Source: Betaproteobacteria bacterium (GTDB taxonomy: Bacteria > Pseudomonadota > Gammaproteobacteria > Burkholderiales > Burkholderiaceae_C). From it: 7,765 bases of DNA. This document shows, piece after piece, positions 1-7,631 of the stretch. The notes beneath the pieces were generated by a model. The model had not been told where the DNA came from and ran no database searches. It was given only the letters and a program-made list of their open reading frames with translations. The stretch covers positions 1 through 7,765 of the forward strand of contig RFSP01000081.1 in assembly GCA_009923895.1 (NCBI GenBank), given 5' to 3'. Made by a program: the position numbers and the translations under genes. Every line of letters begins with the position of its first letter. The first letter of the stretch is position 1.

Positions 1-68
1 CCCACACCGTGCAGCAGCACCACCGCTTCTGGGCCTTCGCCCTGGGCCAACACGGCCAGAGGCTTCAC
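1..68 (-). CDS. Alpha/beta hydrolase, N-terminal fragment (cut by window edge)
   Basis: The minus strand from a GTG at 68..66 reads MKPLAVLAQGEGPEAVVLLHG, followed by V and G, and then leaves the window. The pattern G-x-G-P...VVLLHG is the first core beta strand and oxyanion-hole HG motif of the alpha/beta hydrolase fold, seen in esterases, lactonases and C-C or amide hydrolases. The GTG overlaps the stop of the upstream dioxygenase gene as GTGA, and GGTGGAG sits 7 bases before it, so this start is well supported and the two genes are probably translationally coupled. The neighbour is NicX-like, and NicX's product N-formylmaleamate is deformylated by the alpha/beta hydrolase NicD, so a NicD-type role is a reasonable guess. 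The catalytic Ser, Asp and His lie outside the window, so the substrate cannot be read and another hydrolase type is possible. Confidence 0.75.
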   Translation of the reverse strand, partial: MKPLAVLAQGEGPEAVVLLHGV

Positions 69-1099
69 TTCAGCACTCCACCTTCCACCACCGCCTCGCC
101 GTCCAGACTCACCGTGCACCCTCGAAGTGGCAAGTCAAAGTGGCCCGCCGTGTGGCGTCCTGCCACCTCATTGGCGCCCGTGGAATACAAGAAGTTGCCA
201 GCAAATGCGCGAAGTTCGGTACCGTTGAAGTCATTTTTGTCGTAGAACATCATCGCATCCCAACGAGCCGCCCGGTTCAAGCCCCACCCGACGTGGGACA
301 CCGCATAGGCCAAGGGATCGTTCCAAGCAGCAAAGTAACCCCGCATCATCTCCGCGTCATACCCCTCGCCGCGGACCTCGACCACATGGTCGTTTTCGAT
401 GGTGAGCGTGATGGGGTCTGAGATGTAACGCTTGAAGGTCAGGTTGACATCTCCTTTGTCCAACACCAAAGTGCCATGCACCGCACCGGCTGCGGGGAAA
501 GCCAATACCAGACCGCCTGGCCAATGGGACAGGCTGCCCGGTCGGGCGGTATAGCCCCAAACGCCCCCCACACGGGCCCCCTGCAGGTCAATGTGCAAGT
601 CGGTACCCGCCTGGGAGGTCACGGTCATCTTGCGGGCCTGCTTGAGGCGGCGCATGGCTTCTCGCACGGTGTCGTCGTCGCCCGCCTGAGGCTCACAGCG
701 CTCCAGAATCTCCGGTGCCTCGTGGCTGATGGCCAGGACCCGAGCGCCGCCCTGCAATATCGCCGGCAATTCAGGCGCATGCTGCAGGCCTTCAACCGTG
801 CAATCGGCCACAAAAGTGCACCTGGCCAGCGCTTGCACCACGGCCTCCACGCCATCGATGGCTTGCGAAGCACCCGTGGATCGCACTGGCACACTGGCGT
901 GCCCCAGTCGAGAAGGCAGTGTCAAGCGGAACACTTTGGCGCCCAGCCGGGACAGAGCCAATTCGGCCAACAGGGGCAGGTCAGCGCGGGTGGCGGTTTC
1001 AGACAAGACGGCGCACACGTCACCCGAGGTCACCCCGCACAGTCGAAACACCCGTTCAAACGAGGCCAGATGCGACGCCTGCAAGTCCCCTTGTCTCAA
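65..1099 (-). CDS. NicX-like 2,5-dihydroxypyridine 5,6-dioxygenase (M29 aminopeptidase-like fold)
   Basis: 344 aa, about the length of Pseudomonas putida NicX. NicX is an iron(II) extradiol-type dioxygenase that opens 2,5-dihydroxypyridine to N-formylmaleamate in aerobic nicotinate breakdown, in the cytoplasm. The C-terminal half matches my memory of NicX closely: GTLVLDKGD at 209-217, a segment YFAAWNDP followed by SHVGWGL at 268-274, then GNFLYSTGAN at 301-310 and GHFDLPLRGC at 319-328. The iron ligands of NicX (two His and an Asp) correspond to H269, H320 and D322, all present. Automatic pipelines may call this family leucyl aminopeptidase, because the fold resembles peptidase M29. The start is TTG at 1099..1097, overlapping the stop of the flavin reductase gene as TTGA, with GGGAG 7 bases upstream; the next in-frame Met is residue 149, far too late. 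The family is fairly clear; the exact substrate is not, as no nicotinate or hydroxynicotinate hydroxylase gene is visible. Confidence 0.8.
   Translation of the reverse strand: MRQGDLQASHLASFERVFRLCGVTSGDVCAVLSETATRADLPLLAELALSRLGAKVFRLTLPSRLGHASVPVRSTGASQAIDGVEAVVQALARCTFVADCTVEGLQHAPELPAILQGGARVLAISHEAPEILERCEPQAGDDDTVREAMRRLKQARKMTVTSQAGTDLHIDLQGARVGGVWGYTARPGSLSHWPGGLVLAFPAAGAVHGTLVLDKGDVNLTFKRYISDPITLTIENDHVVEVRGEGYDAEMMRGYFAAWNDPLAYAVSHVGWGLNRAARWDAMMFYDKNDFNGTELRAFAGNFLYSTGANEVAGRHTAGHFDLPLRGCTVSLDGEAVVEGGVLK
76..82 (-). promoter_or_regulatory. Ribosome binding site of the alpha/beta hydrolase gene
   Basis: GGTGGAG on the minus strand lies inside the last codons of the NicX-like gene, with its GGAG core 7 bases before the GTG at 68..66. 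This spacing is ideal. It is the main reason to accept a GTG start for a gene of which only 22 complete codons are visible. Confidence 0.6.
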
Positions 1100-1629
1100 A
1101 GCACTTCTCCCAGAAGTCGGTAGCGTCCACCCTGGAAGACCAAGGCCGCCACGCCTTGGTCACGGTAATTCATGACTTGACCCAGAAGCAATCGGTGATC
1201 ACCAGCATCCATGACCTGGTAGCTCTCACACTCAAACACAGCGGCCGCGGCGGACAACACGGGAGCACCCCCCAGCCCTTCTGACCAATGCCCCACCGCG
1301 AATTTGTCTGGATCTTGCGAGGCAAAGTGCCGCGACACCTCCACCTGCTCTTGAGAAAGCACGTTCACTGCAAAATGGGATGCTCGCTCAAAGGCCTCCA
1401 GGCTGGGGCTGACCCGCCTCAAGGACCACAACACCAAGGGCGGCTCCAAGGACACCGAGGTGAACGAATTCACCGTCAGACCTCGCCGTTCACCCGCCGA
1501 ATCGAGGCAAGTCACCACGGTGACGCCCGTGGCAAATCGGCCCAATGCCGAGCGCAAGCTTTTGAGTTCTTGTTGTGGCGCTGGGGGCGCTGTGAGCGCT
1601 GTGGGCGATGGCCTTTCAGGCGTGCTCAC
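1096..1629 (-). CDS. Flavin reductase domain protein (HpaC/NtaB-like FMN/FAD reductase)
   Basis: 177 aa with the start chosen here. It belongs to the flavin-reductase-like family with an FMN-binding split barrel, which reduces FMN or FAD with NAD(P)H and usually hands the reduced flavin to a partner monooxygenase. Visible marks are GRFATGVTVVT at 30-40, LTVNSFTSVSLEPPL at 51-65, FAVNVLS at 86-92 and GDH at 143-145 followed by the usual GxV. The first 20 residues are rich in Pro and Ala and probably unstructured. The GTG at 1629 overlaps the moaE stop as GTGA and has AGGGGA 7 bases upstream; an in-frame ATG at 1659 would give 187 aa but has no ribosome binding site and overlaps moaE by 34 bases, so I prefer GTG. 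No monooxygenase gene is in the window, so the partner is unknown; it may lie to the left, beyond the alpha/beta hydrolase. It is coupled to the dioxygenase gene by a 4-base overlap. Confidence 0.85.
   Translation of the reverse strand: MSTPERPSPTALTAPPAPQQELKSLRSALGRFATGVTVVTCLDSAGERRGLTVNSFTSVSLEPPLVLWSLRRVSPSLEAFERASHFAVNVLSQEQVEVSRHFASQDPDKFAVGHWSEGLGGAPVLSAAAAVFECESYQVMDAGDHRLLLGQVMNYRDQGVAALVFQGGRYRLLGEVL
1105..1111 (-). promoter_or_regulatory. Ribosome binding site deciding the TTG start of the NicX-like gene
   Basis: GGGAGAA on the minus strand, within the last codons of the flavin reductase gene. The GGGAG core is 7 bases from the TTG at 1099..1097. It supports a rare TTG start in a TTGA stop/start overlap and implies translational coupling to the upstream gene. 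Confidence 0.6.
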
Positions 1630-2114
1630 TGCGGTGTCCCCTGCCCTTTGAGGCCCCATCGCTCGACGGCCCGATCGTCACTGTCGCGGGCATCGACCCA
1701 TTGCCCTCCCTGCGGGGTCCATTCTTTCTTCCAAAAGGGTGCTTGCGTCTTGAGGTAGTCCATCAAGAATTCGCAAGCAGCAAAGGCTTCACCCCTGTGG
1801 GCAGAGGCCACCGCCACCAGGACGATTTGGTCCTGCACGTTCAGGCGGCCCACCCGGTGGATCACACGCACCGATTTCATGTCAAAGCGCTGCCGCGCCT
1901 CGGCAATCATGTGATGAATGGCCGACTCGGTCATGCCGGGGTAATGCTCCAGCTCCATCCCTTGCAATCCGCCTTCTGGGCGGTCCTGGTAGTCCCGCAC
2001 TGTGCCCAGAAATGCCACCACGGCCCCCACGTCGCGATGGGCTTCGCGCAGGCGCCGCACCTCGGCGCCCAGGTCAAAATCGGCCTCTTGGATGCAAACC
2101 TCCAAAGCGTCCAT
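1626..2114 (-). CDS. moaE: Molybdopterin synthase catalytic (large) subunit MoaE
   Basis: 162 aa, slightly longer than E. coli MoaE (150 aa). With MoaD it forms the heterotetrameric cytoplasmic molybdopterin synthase, which puts two sulfurs into cyclic pyranopterin monophosphate to make molybdopterin. Family marks are AVVAFLGTVRDY at 31-42, MELEHYPGMTE at 53-63, VIHRVGRL at 84-91, VASAHR at 102-107 and MDYLKTQAPFWKKE at 118-131. The catalytic lysines of E. coli (K119 and K126) correspond to K122 and K129, and the conserved Arg to R40. The start is the ATG at 2114..2112, overlapping the moaD stop as TGATG; an upstream in-frame ATG at 2204 would add 30 residues that merely read through moaD in another frame and resemble no MoaE. 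The extra C-terminal tail after ERW is short and low in complexity. The moaE stop overlaps the GTG of the flavin reductase gene. Confidence 0.95.
   Translation of the reverse strand: MDALEVCIQEADFDLGAEVRRLREAHRDVGAVVAFLGTVRDYQDRPEGGLQGMELEHYPGMTESAIHHMIAEARQRFDMKSVRVIHRVGRLNVQDQIVLVAVASAHRGEAFAACEFLMDYLKTQAPFWKKEWTPQGGQWVDARDSDDRAVERWGLKGQGTPQ
1637..1642 (-). promoter_or_regulatory. Ribosome binding site deciding the GTG start of the flavin reductase gene
   Basis: AGGGGA on the minus strand, 7 bases before the GTG at 1629..1627. No comparable purine stretch precedes the alternative ATG at 1659, so this site favours the shorter reading. Confidence 0.55.
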
Positions 2115-2365
2115 CAGCCCCCCGTCACTGGCGGGAAGAAGGCCAGCTCGCCCTCGGAGGTCACTGCGTGATTCAACTCGCACATGTGCTGGTTCCATGC
2201 GCATCGAACCAAGCGGTGCGTCGCCAACACGTCGGCATAGGGCGTACCGCGCGCCACCAATCGATCGCGAATTTGGCTCACTGTCACGCCAGGCTCGCAG
2301 TCCAACTCTTCCTGGGGCCCCAGGGCTTCGCGCAAGGCCGCAAAGTAACGTATGCGGATTTTCAT
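2114..2365 (-). CDS. moaD: Molybdopterin synthase sulfur carrier (small) subunit MoaD
   Basis: 83 aa with a ubiquitin-like beta-grasp fold; E. coli MoaD is 81 aa. Its C-terminal glycine is adenylated and turned into a thiocarboxylate by MoeB and a sulfurtransferase, then inserted into the MoaE active site to give up its sulfur. It starts MKIRIRYFAALREALG, typical of MoaD, and ends FFPPVTGG with the required double glycine exposed at residues 82-83. The ATG at 2365 overlaps the moeA stop as ATGA, and the stop shares one base with the moaE ATG, so moeA, moaD and moaE are likely translated in a coupled way and in balanced amounts. moeB, the activating enzyme, is not in the window and must act from elsewhere. 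Confidence 0.95.
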   Translation of the reverse strand: MKIRIRYFAALREALGPQEELDCEPGVTVSQIRDRLVARGTPYADVLATHRLVRCAWNQHMCELNHAVTSEGELAFFPPVTGG

Positions 2366-3600
2366 AAGCCCATCAACTCGCTCAATGGCAAAAAGTTCAC
2401 CCAGTCCCCTCGAGCAATCGATTGTCCAGGGGCATTGTCGACCAAGCCATCGGCCCAGACCGCCGAAGTCAACACGCCCGAGCTTTGGTTCGGGAACAAA
2501 TCCAACCCTTGATCGGCGTTGAGCCTCACCCGCAAGAACTCTCGCCGACGGTCCGGCTTGGGCCAGTCAAAATCCGCCCGAACCCGCAGCGCCTTGCACG
2601 GCTTGTGGTCCATGCCTTGCAGCGCTTGAAGTGCGGGGATGGCAAAGAGCAAAAATGTCACAAAGCTGGATACCGGATTGCCCGGCATTCCAATGAAAAG
2701 TGCCTCGCCGCCCTGAGACCGGCGCACAGCCCCCAGCGCCAAGGGTTTGCCAGGTTTGATCGCCACCTGCCACAGGTCGATGCGCCCCTCGAGTTGCATC
2801 GCAGGGCGCAGATGGTCTTCCTCTCCCACCGACACGCCACCGGAGGTCAAAATGAGATCGTGGTCTTGCGCGGCTTGCCGCAAGGCCTGCTGCGTTGCGT
2901 CCAAGCGGTCGGGCACGATGCCCAAGTCACTCACCTCGCAACCTGCCCCGGTGAGCAAGCCCTTGAGCATGAATCGATTGGAGTTGTAGATGGCACCAGG
3001 GCGAAGCGGCTCACCAGGCATGACCAACTCATCTCCGGTGGAAAAGAGGGCCACCCGCGGACGCTTGACCACCTTCAACCTGGCGCAACCGACCGATGCT
3101 GCAAGTCCCATCGCCGCAGGGTTCAACCGTGTGCCACGGCGCAGCACCGCCGTGCCTTTTTGAATGTCTTCTCCGGCCGAACGTATCCATTGGCCAGGGG
3201 TTGGAGACTTTGCAAATTGCACCCGGCCGTCATCGAGCACAGTCCCCTCCTCTTGCATGATGACCGCATCCGCGCCATCAGGAATGGGGGCCCCCGTGAA
3301 GATCCGGGCCACGGTGTGAGGCCTCAACGCATCGCCCACGTGACCCGCGGCAATGCGTTGGGAGACTTCCAGCGGACGGCCCGGTGAAATGTCGGCACAT
3401 CGCACTGCATAGCCGTCCATCGACGTGTTGTCGGCCGGCGGCACATTGAGCTCAGCGTGCACGTCTTGCGCCAACACCCTGCCCCAAGCGTCAAAGGTCG
3501 AAATCCACTCTTGATCGCCGGTGGCGAGCGCCTTGGCGCAATCGACCACACGCGCAACGGCGTCGTCCAGGGGCATCAAGGGAGCGGGGGGCGATTTCAT
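2362..3600 (-). CDS. moeA: Molybdopterin molybdenumtransferase MoeA
   Basis: 412 aa, the usual length. It catalyses the last common step of molybdenum-cofactor synthesis, inserting molybdate into adenylyl-molybdopterin. Domains in order are the MoeA N-terminal domains (about 1-180, with NTSMDGYA at 58-65 and FTGAPIPDGAD at 101-111), the MogA-like molybdopterin-binding domain (about 182-325, with STGDEL at 187-192, SGGVSVGEED at 253-262, KPGKP at 282-286 and GMPGNPVSS at 304-312), and a C-terminal beta domain (about 335-412). Residues matching the E. coli active site are present: D62, T102, D145, E191, D231 and D262 (E. coli D59, T100, D142, E188, D228, D259). The ATG at 3600 overlaps the thrC stop as ATGA, with AGGTG 8 bases upstream. 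Being chained to thrC is a recurring arrangement in Burkholderiales as I recall it and need not mean a shared function. Confidence 0.96.
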   Translation of the reverse strand: MKSPPAPLMPLDDAVARVVDCAKALATGDQEWISTFDAWGRVLAQDVHAELNVPPADNTSMDGYAVRCADISPGRPLEVSQRIAAGHVGDALRPHTVARIFTGAPIPDGADAVIMQEEGTVLDDGRVQFAKSPTPGQWIRSAGEDIQKGTAVLRRGTRLNPAAMGLAASVGCARLKVVKRPRVALFSTGDELVMPGEPLRPGAIYNSNRFMLKGLLTGAGCEVSDLGIVPDRLDATQQALRQAAQDHDLILTSGGVSVGEEDHLRPAMQLEGRIDLWQVAIKPGKPLALGAVRRSQGGEALFIGMPGNPVSSFVTFLLFAIPALQALQGMDHKPCKALRVRADFDWPKPDRRREFLRVRLNADQGLDLFPNQSSGVLTSAVWADGLVDNAPGQSIARGDWVNFLPLSELMGL

Positions 3601-5018
3601 GATGCAGACACCTGGACGTGTGCCCTGATGAATTGCTGAACTGCAGCCACATCGACCGGCATGACTTCGAAACGTTTGGGAAGTTGCTCGATGTCTTTCA
3701 ACGCTGCAGGTCGATCCGGCTCACGCCCCAAGGCCTCGACGATGGTGCCCGCAAACTTCACAGGCAACGCGGTTTCCAGCACCACCATCGAAACACCGGG
3801 TTCCAGATGCTCCAGCGCCACTTTCAGCCCATCGGCCGTGTGCGGATCGATCACAGCTTGCCACTGGGCCCACGCATGTCGAATGGTGCGCAGGCGGTCG
3901 GCATGCGTGCTCTTGCCCGAGACAAAACCATGACCTGCCGCTCGCTCACGCAAGGCCGGTGACAACGTGAATCCGCCTTCCTGCGCCACCGCGGTGCCAA
4001 ACAACTGAGCCGTTTGGTTCGCATCACGCGCCAACAGATCAAAAATGAACCGCTCGAAATTGCTGGCTTTGCTGATGTCCATTGAGGGGCTGGAGGTCTC
4101 CCAGGTTTGGGTCGACGTGCGGACTCGATAAGTGCCGGTACGAAAGAATTCATCGAGCACGTCATTTTCGTTGGTGGCGACCACCAAATGCGCAATCGGC
4201 AGACCCATCATGCGGGCCACATGACCGGCACACACATTGCCAAAGTTGCCCGAAGGCACCGCAAAACTCACCCGTTGGCTTGAGTGAGTGGTGGCCTGGA
4301 AGTATCCCGCAAAGTAGTACACCACCTGGGCCAGCAAGCGGGCCCAATTGATCGAATTGACCGTGCCGATGCGATAACGGCGCTTGAAATCCAGGTCGGC
4401 ACTGACGGCCTTGACAATGTCTTGGCAGTCATCAAACACCCCTTGAATGCACAGGTTGTGAATGTTTTCGTCTTGAAGACTGAACATTTGCGCTTGCTGA
4501 AAAGGACTCATGCGCTGGTGAGGCGACAACATGAACACGCGCACGCCTTTTTTACCCCGCATCGCATATTCGGCCGCACTCCCCGTATCGCCCGAGGTGG
4601 CGCCCAATATATTGAGCGTCTGGCCTCGTCGAGCCAATTCGTATTCAAACAAGGCGCCCAGCAGCTGCAAGGCCATGTCTTTGAATGCGAGCGTGGGACC
4701 GTTGGACAGGGCCTCGAGGTAGAGCCCCGGTTGAAGCTGCTTCAACGGGGTGATCTCAGGCGTCCCGAAAACCTCGGCTGTGTAGGTCTGCCCAACAAGC
4801 CGACGCAGGTCCTGGGCCGGAATGTCATCGATGTAGCGCGAGAGGATTTCAAACGCCAAATCGGCGTAGTTCAAAGACCTCCATCGCTCCAGAGTGGCCA
4901 GGTCCACCTGAGGATAGCGCTCAGGCAAGTACAGCCCGCCGTCCGGAGCGAGCCCCTCCAACAGGATGTCACTGAAGCCTTTGGGCGTTCGATCGCCCCG
5001 CGTACTGATGTACTTCAT
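3597..5018 (-). CDS. thrC: Threonine synthase
   Basis: 473 aa, PLP-dependent, cytoplasmic. It converts O-phospho-L-homoserine to L-threonine and phosphate, the last step of threonine synthesis. It begins MKYISTRG, the typical N-terminal motif of the long proteobacterial form. The PLP lysine is K113 in GPTLAFKDMALQ (107-118). ATSGDTGSAA at 140-149 and PSGNFGN at 255-261 form the cofactor and phosphate pockets, and ATNENDVLDEF follows at about 278-288. The ATG at 5018 is 17 bases after the hom stop, the only real gap in the minus-strand run; GAGG lies 12 bases upstream, further than usual, so its initiation may be weak. The stop overlaps moeA as ATGA. thrB (homoserine kinase), which makes its substrate, is not next to it here. 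Confidence 0.97.
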   Translation of the reverse strand: MKYISTRGDRTPKGFSDILLEGLAPDGGLYLPERYPQVDLATLERWRSLNYADLAFEILSRYIDDIPAQDLRRLVGQTYTAEVFGTPEITPLKQLQPGLYLEALSNGPTLAFKDMALQLLGALFEYELARRGQTLNILGATSGDTGSAAEYAMRGKKGVRVFMLSPHQRMSPFQQAQMFSLQDENIHNLCIQGVFDDCQDIVKAVSADLDFKRRYRIGTVNSINWARLLAQVVYYFAGYFQATTHSSQRVSFAVPSGNFGNVCAGHVARMMGLPIAHLVVATNENDVLDEFFRTGTYRVRTSTQTWETSSPSMDISKASNFERFIFDLLARDANQTAQLFGTAVAQEGGFTLSPALRERAAGHGFVSGKSTHADRLRTIRHAWAQWQAVIDPHTADGLKVALEHLEPGVSMVVLETALPVKFAGTIVEALGREPDRPAALKDIEQLPKRFEVMPVDVAAVQQFIRAHVQVSAS

Positions 5019-5035
5019 CTGCGCAAGAGACCTCG
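5019..5035 (-). other. hom-thrC spacer, the only gap in the minus-strand gene chain
   Basis: Seventeen bases between the hom TAG and the thrC ATG. The stretch holds GAGG at its far end and no hairpin able to act as a terminator. The spacer contains GTCTCTTGCG (plus strand 5022-5031 as CGCAAGAGAC), the exact reverse complement of the bases just before hom (see findings). Confidence 0.5.
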
Positions 5036-6342
<1,307 letters not shown>

Positions 6343-6346
<4 letters not shown>

Positions 6347-7599
6347 TTGAAATGTCTCTTGCGGTAATTGGAGAGAAAGCGCTCGATTCGACCGATGGCT
6401 TCGGTGAGGTCGTCCACATTGGGCAGAAACACCAAGCGAAAATGGTCAGGTTCAGGCCAATTGAATCCGGTCCCCTGCACGATCAACACTTTCTCCTCTG
6501 CCAGCAGTTCATATGCAAATTGCTGATCATCTGCGACGGGATAGATTCGCGGGTCGAGCCTGGGAAACATGTACAGCGCCGCACTGGGCTTGACCACTTC
6601 CACGCCCGGAATTTGCGACAACAAATTCCAAGCCACGTCCCGCTGCTTGCGCAAACGCCCTCCGGGCGCCACCAAGTCCTTGATGCTTTGGTATCCCCCA
6701 AGCGCCGTCTGGATCGCCAACTGCCCAGGGGTGTTGGCGCACAAGCGCATCGAGGCCAGCATGTTCAAGCCCTCGATGTAGTCTTTGGCGTGGCGCTTGT
6801 CACCCGACACCACCATCCAGCCGGCGCGATAGCCGCACGAGCGGTAGTTCTTTGACAAACCGTTGAACGTGACACACAGAACGTCCTCGGCCAGCGCCGC
6901 AATGCTGGTGTGCTCGGCGTCGTCATACAAGGTCTTGTCGTAAATCTCGTCTGCGAACACGATCAGGCCATGCTCTCGAGCCACCTGCAGCAGGTCTTTG
7001 AGGACCTCCGGGGGGTAAAGCGCTCCCGTGGGATTGTTGGGGTTGATGACCACCATGGCCTTGGTCCGGGGGGTGACCTTGCGGCGCAGGTCCTGCATGT
7101 CGGGCATCCACCCTGCCCCTTCGTCACACCGGTAATGCACAGGCGTCCCACCGCTGAGGGAGACCACCGCCGTGTACAAGGGATAGTCAGGTGACGGAAT
7201 CAGTACTTCGTCACCCGCGTCCAACAAGGCGTTCATGCTCAAGGCAATGAGCTCGGAGGCCCCATTGCCCAAGTAGACGTCGTCCACCGTCACCCCGGCG
7301 ACCTTCTTTTCCTGGGTGTAGTGCACCACGGCTTTGCGCGGAGCAAACAGCCCCTTGCTGTCTGTGTAGCCGGCCGCATCGGGCAGGCTTCGGATCATGT
7401 CCTGAACGATTTCATCGGGGGGCATCAAGCCAAAGGCCGCAATGTTGCCGATGTTCAGCTTGATAATGCGTTGGCCTTCTTCTTCCATTTGGCGGGCCTT
7501 GTCGAGCACAGGCCCTCGAATGTCGTAACCCACATTCGCCAATTTCGAAGATTTTCCGATCGTTCGGGTCGAACTCAACACTTGCTCCAGAAAAGACAC
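6343..7599 (-). CDS. alaA: PLP-dependent alanine aminotransferase (AlaA type)
   Basis: 418 aa from the GTG at 7599, fold-type I class I/II aminotransferase. It closely resembles E. coli AlaA (405 aa), which makes alanine from pyruvate and glutamate. Shared stretches include KLANVGYDIRGPVL at 19-32, LGNGASELIAL at 110-120, NPNNPTG at 186-192, ADEIYDK at 216-222, IEGLNMLASMRLCAN at 275-289 and FNWPEPDHFRLV at 379-390. The PLP lysine is K250 in FNGLSKNYR; N189, D217, Y220 and R388 are the expected cofactor- and carboxylate-binding residues. The GTG at 7599 has no clear ribosome binding site. A TTG at 7578..7576 has GGAG 6 bases upstream and would give 411 aa, closer to E. coli, so the start is uncertain. 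The link to threonine genes is likely general amino-acid supply. Another alpha-keto acid specificity cannot be excluded. Confidence 0.92.
7585..7588 (-). promoter_or_regulatory. Candidate ribosome binding site for a shorter alaA reading
   Basis: GGAG on the minus strand lies 6 bases before an in-frame TTG at 7578..7576 and 3 bases before a GTG at 7581..7579. It competes with the unsupported GTG at 7599. If used, alaA is 411 aa and the gap to the divergent gene grows to 53 bp. Confidence 0.4.
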
Positions 7600-7631
7600 A
7601 CCGCCGGCTGATGCAGGCAGAATTTGACCAC
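7600..7631. other. Short divergent intergenic region between alaA and the Mth938-like gene
   Basis: About 32 bp separate the two outward-facing start codons (53 bp if alaA starts at 7578). Both promoters must therefore overlap the neighbouring coding sequences. I looked on both strands for -35/-10 pairs; a TTGACG reading leftwards inside the Mth938-like gene has no decent -10 box at the right distance, so no promoter is called. Confidence 0.5.

Noticed and set aside
1..64. Rho-independent terminator after the NicX-like gene
   Set aside because: GC-rich with a GGCC...GGCC repeat but no T-run, and it is coding sequence of the next gene.
476..1123. 215-codon open frame on the plus strand opposite the NicX-like gene
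   Set aside because: Low-complexity His/Arg/Gln/Gly-rich translation with no motif, while the minus strand shows a complete enzyme with metal ligands.
2114..2204. N-terminal extension of moaE (30 residues from ATG 2204)
   Set aside because: It is moaD read in another frame; MoaE homology begins at the Met at 2114, which forms a TGATG junction with moaD.
2422..3387. 321-codon open frame on the plus strand opposite moeA
   Set aside because: The translation has no recognisable motif and is rich in Arg, His, Pro and Gln, typical of an antisense shadow in GC-rich DNA; moeA on the other strand has its full set of active-site residues.
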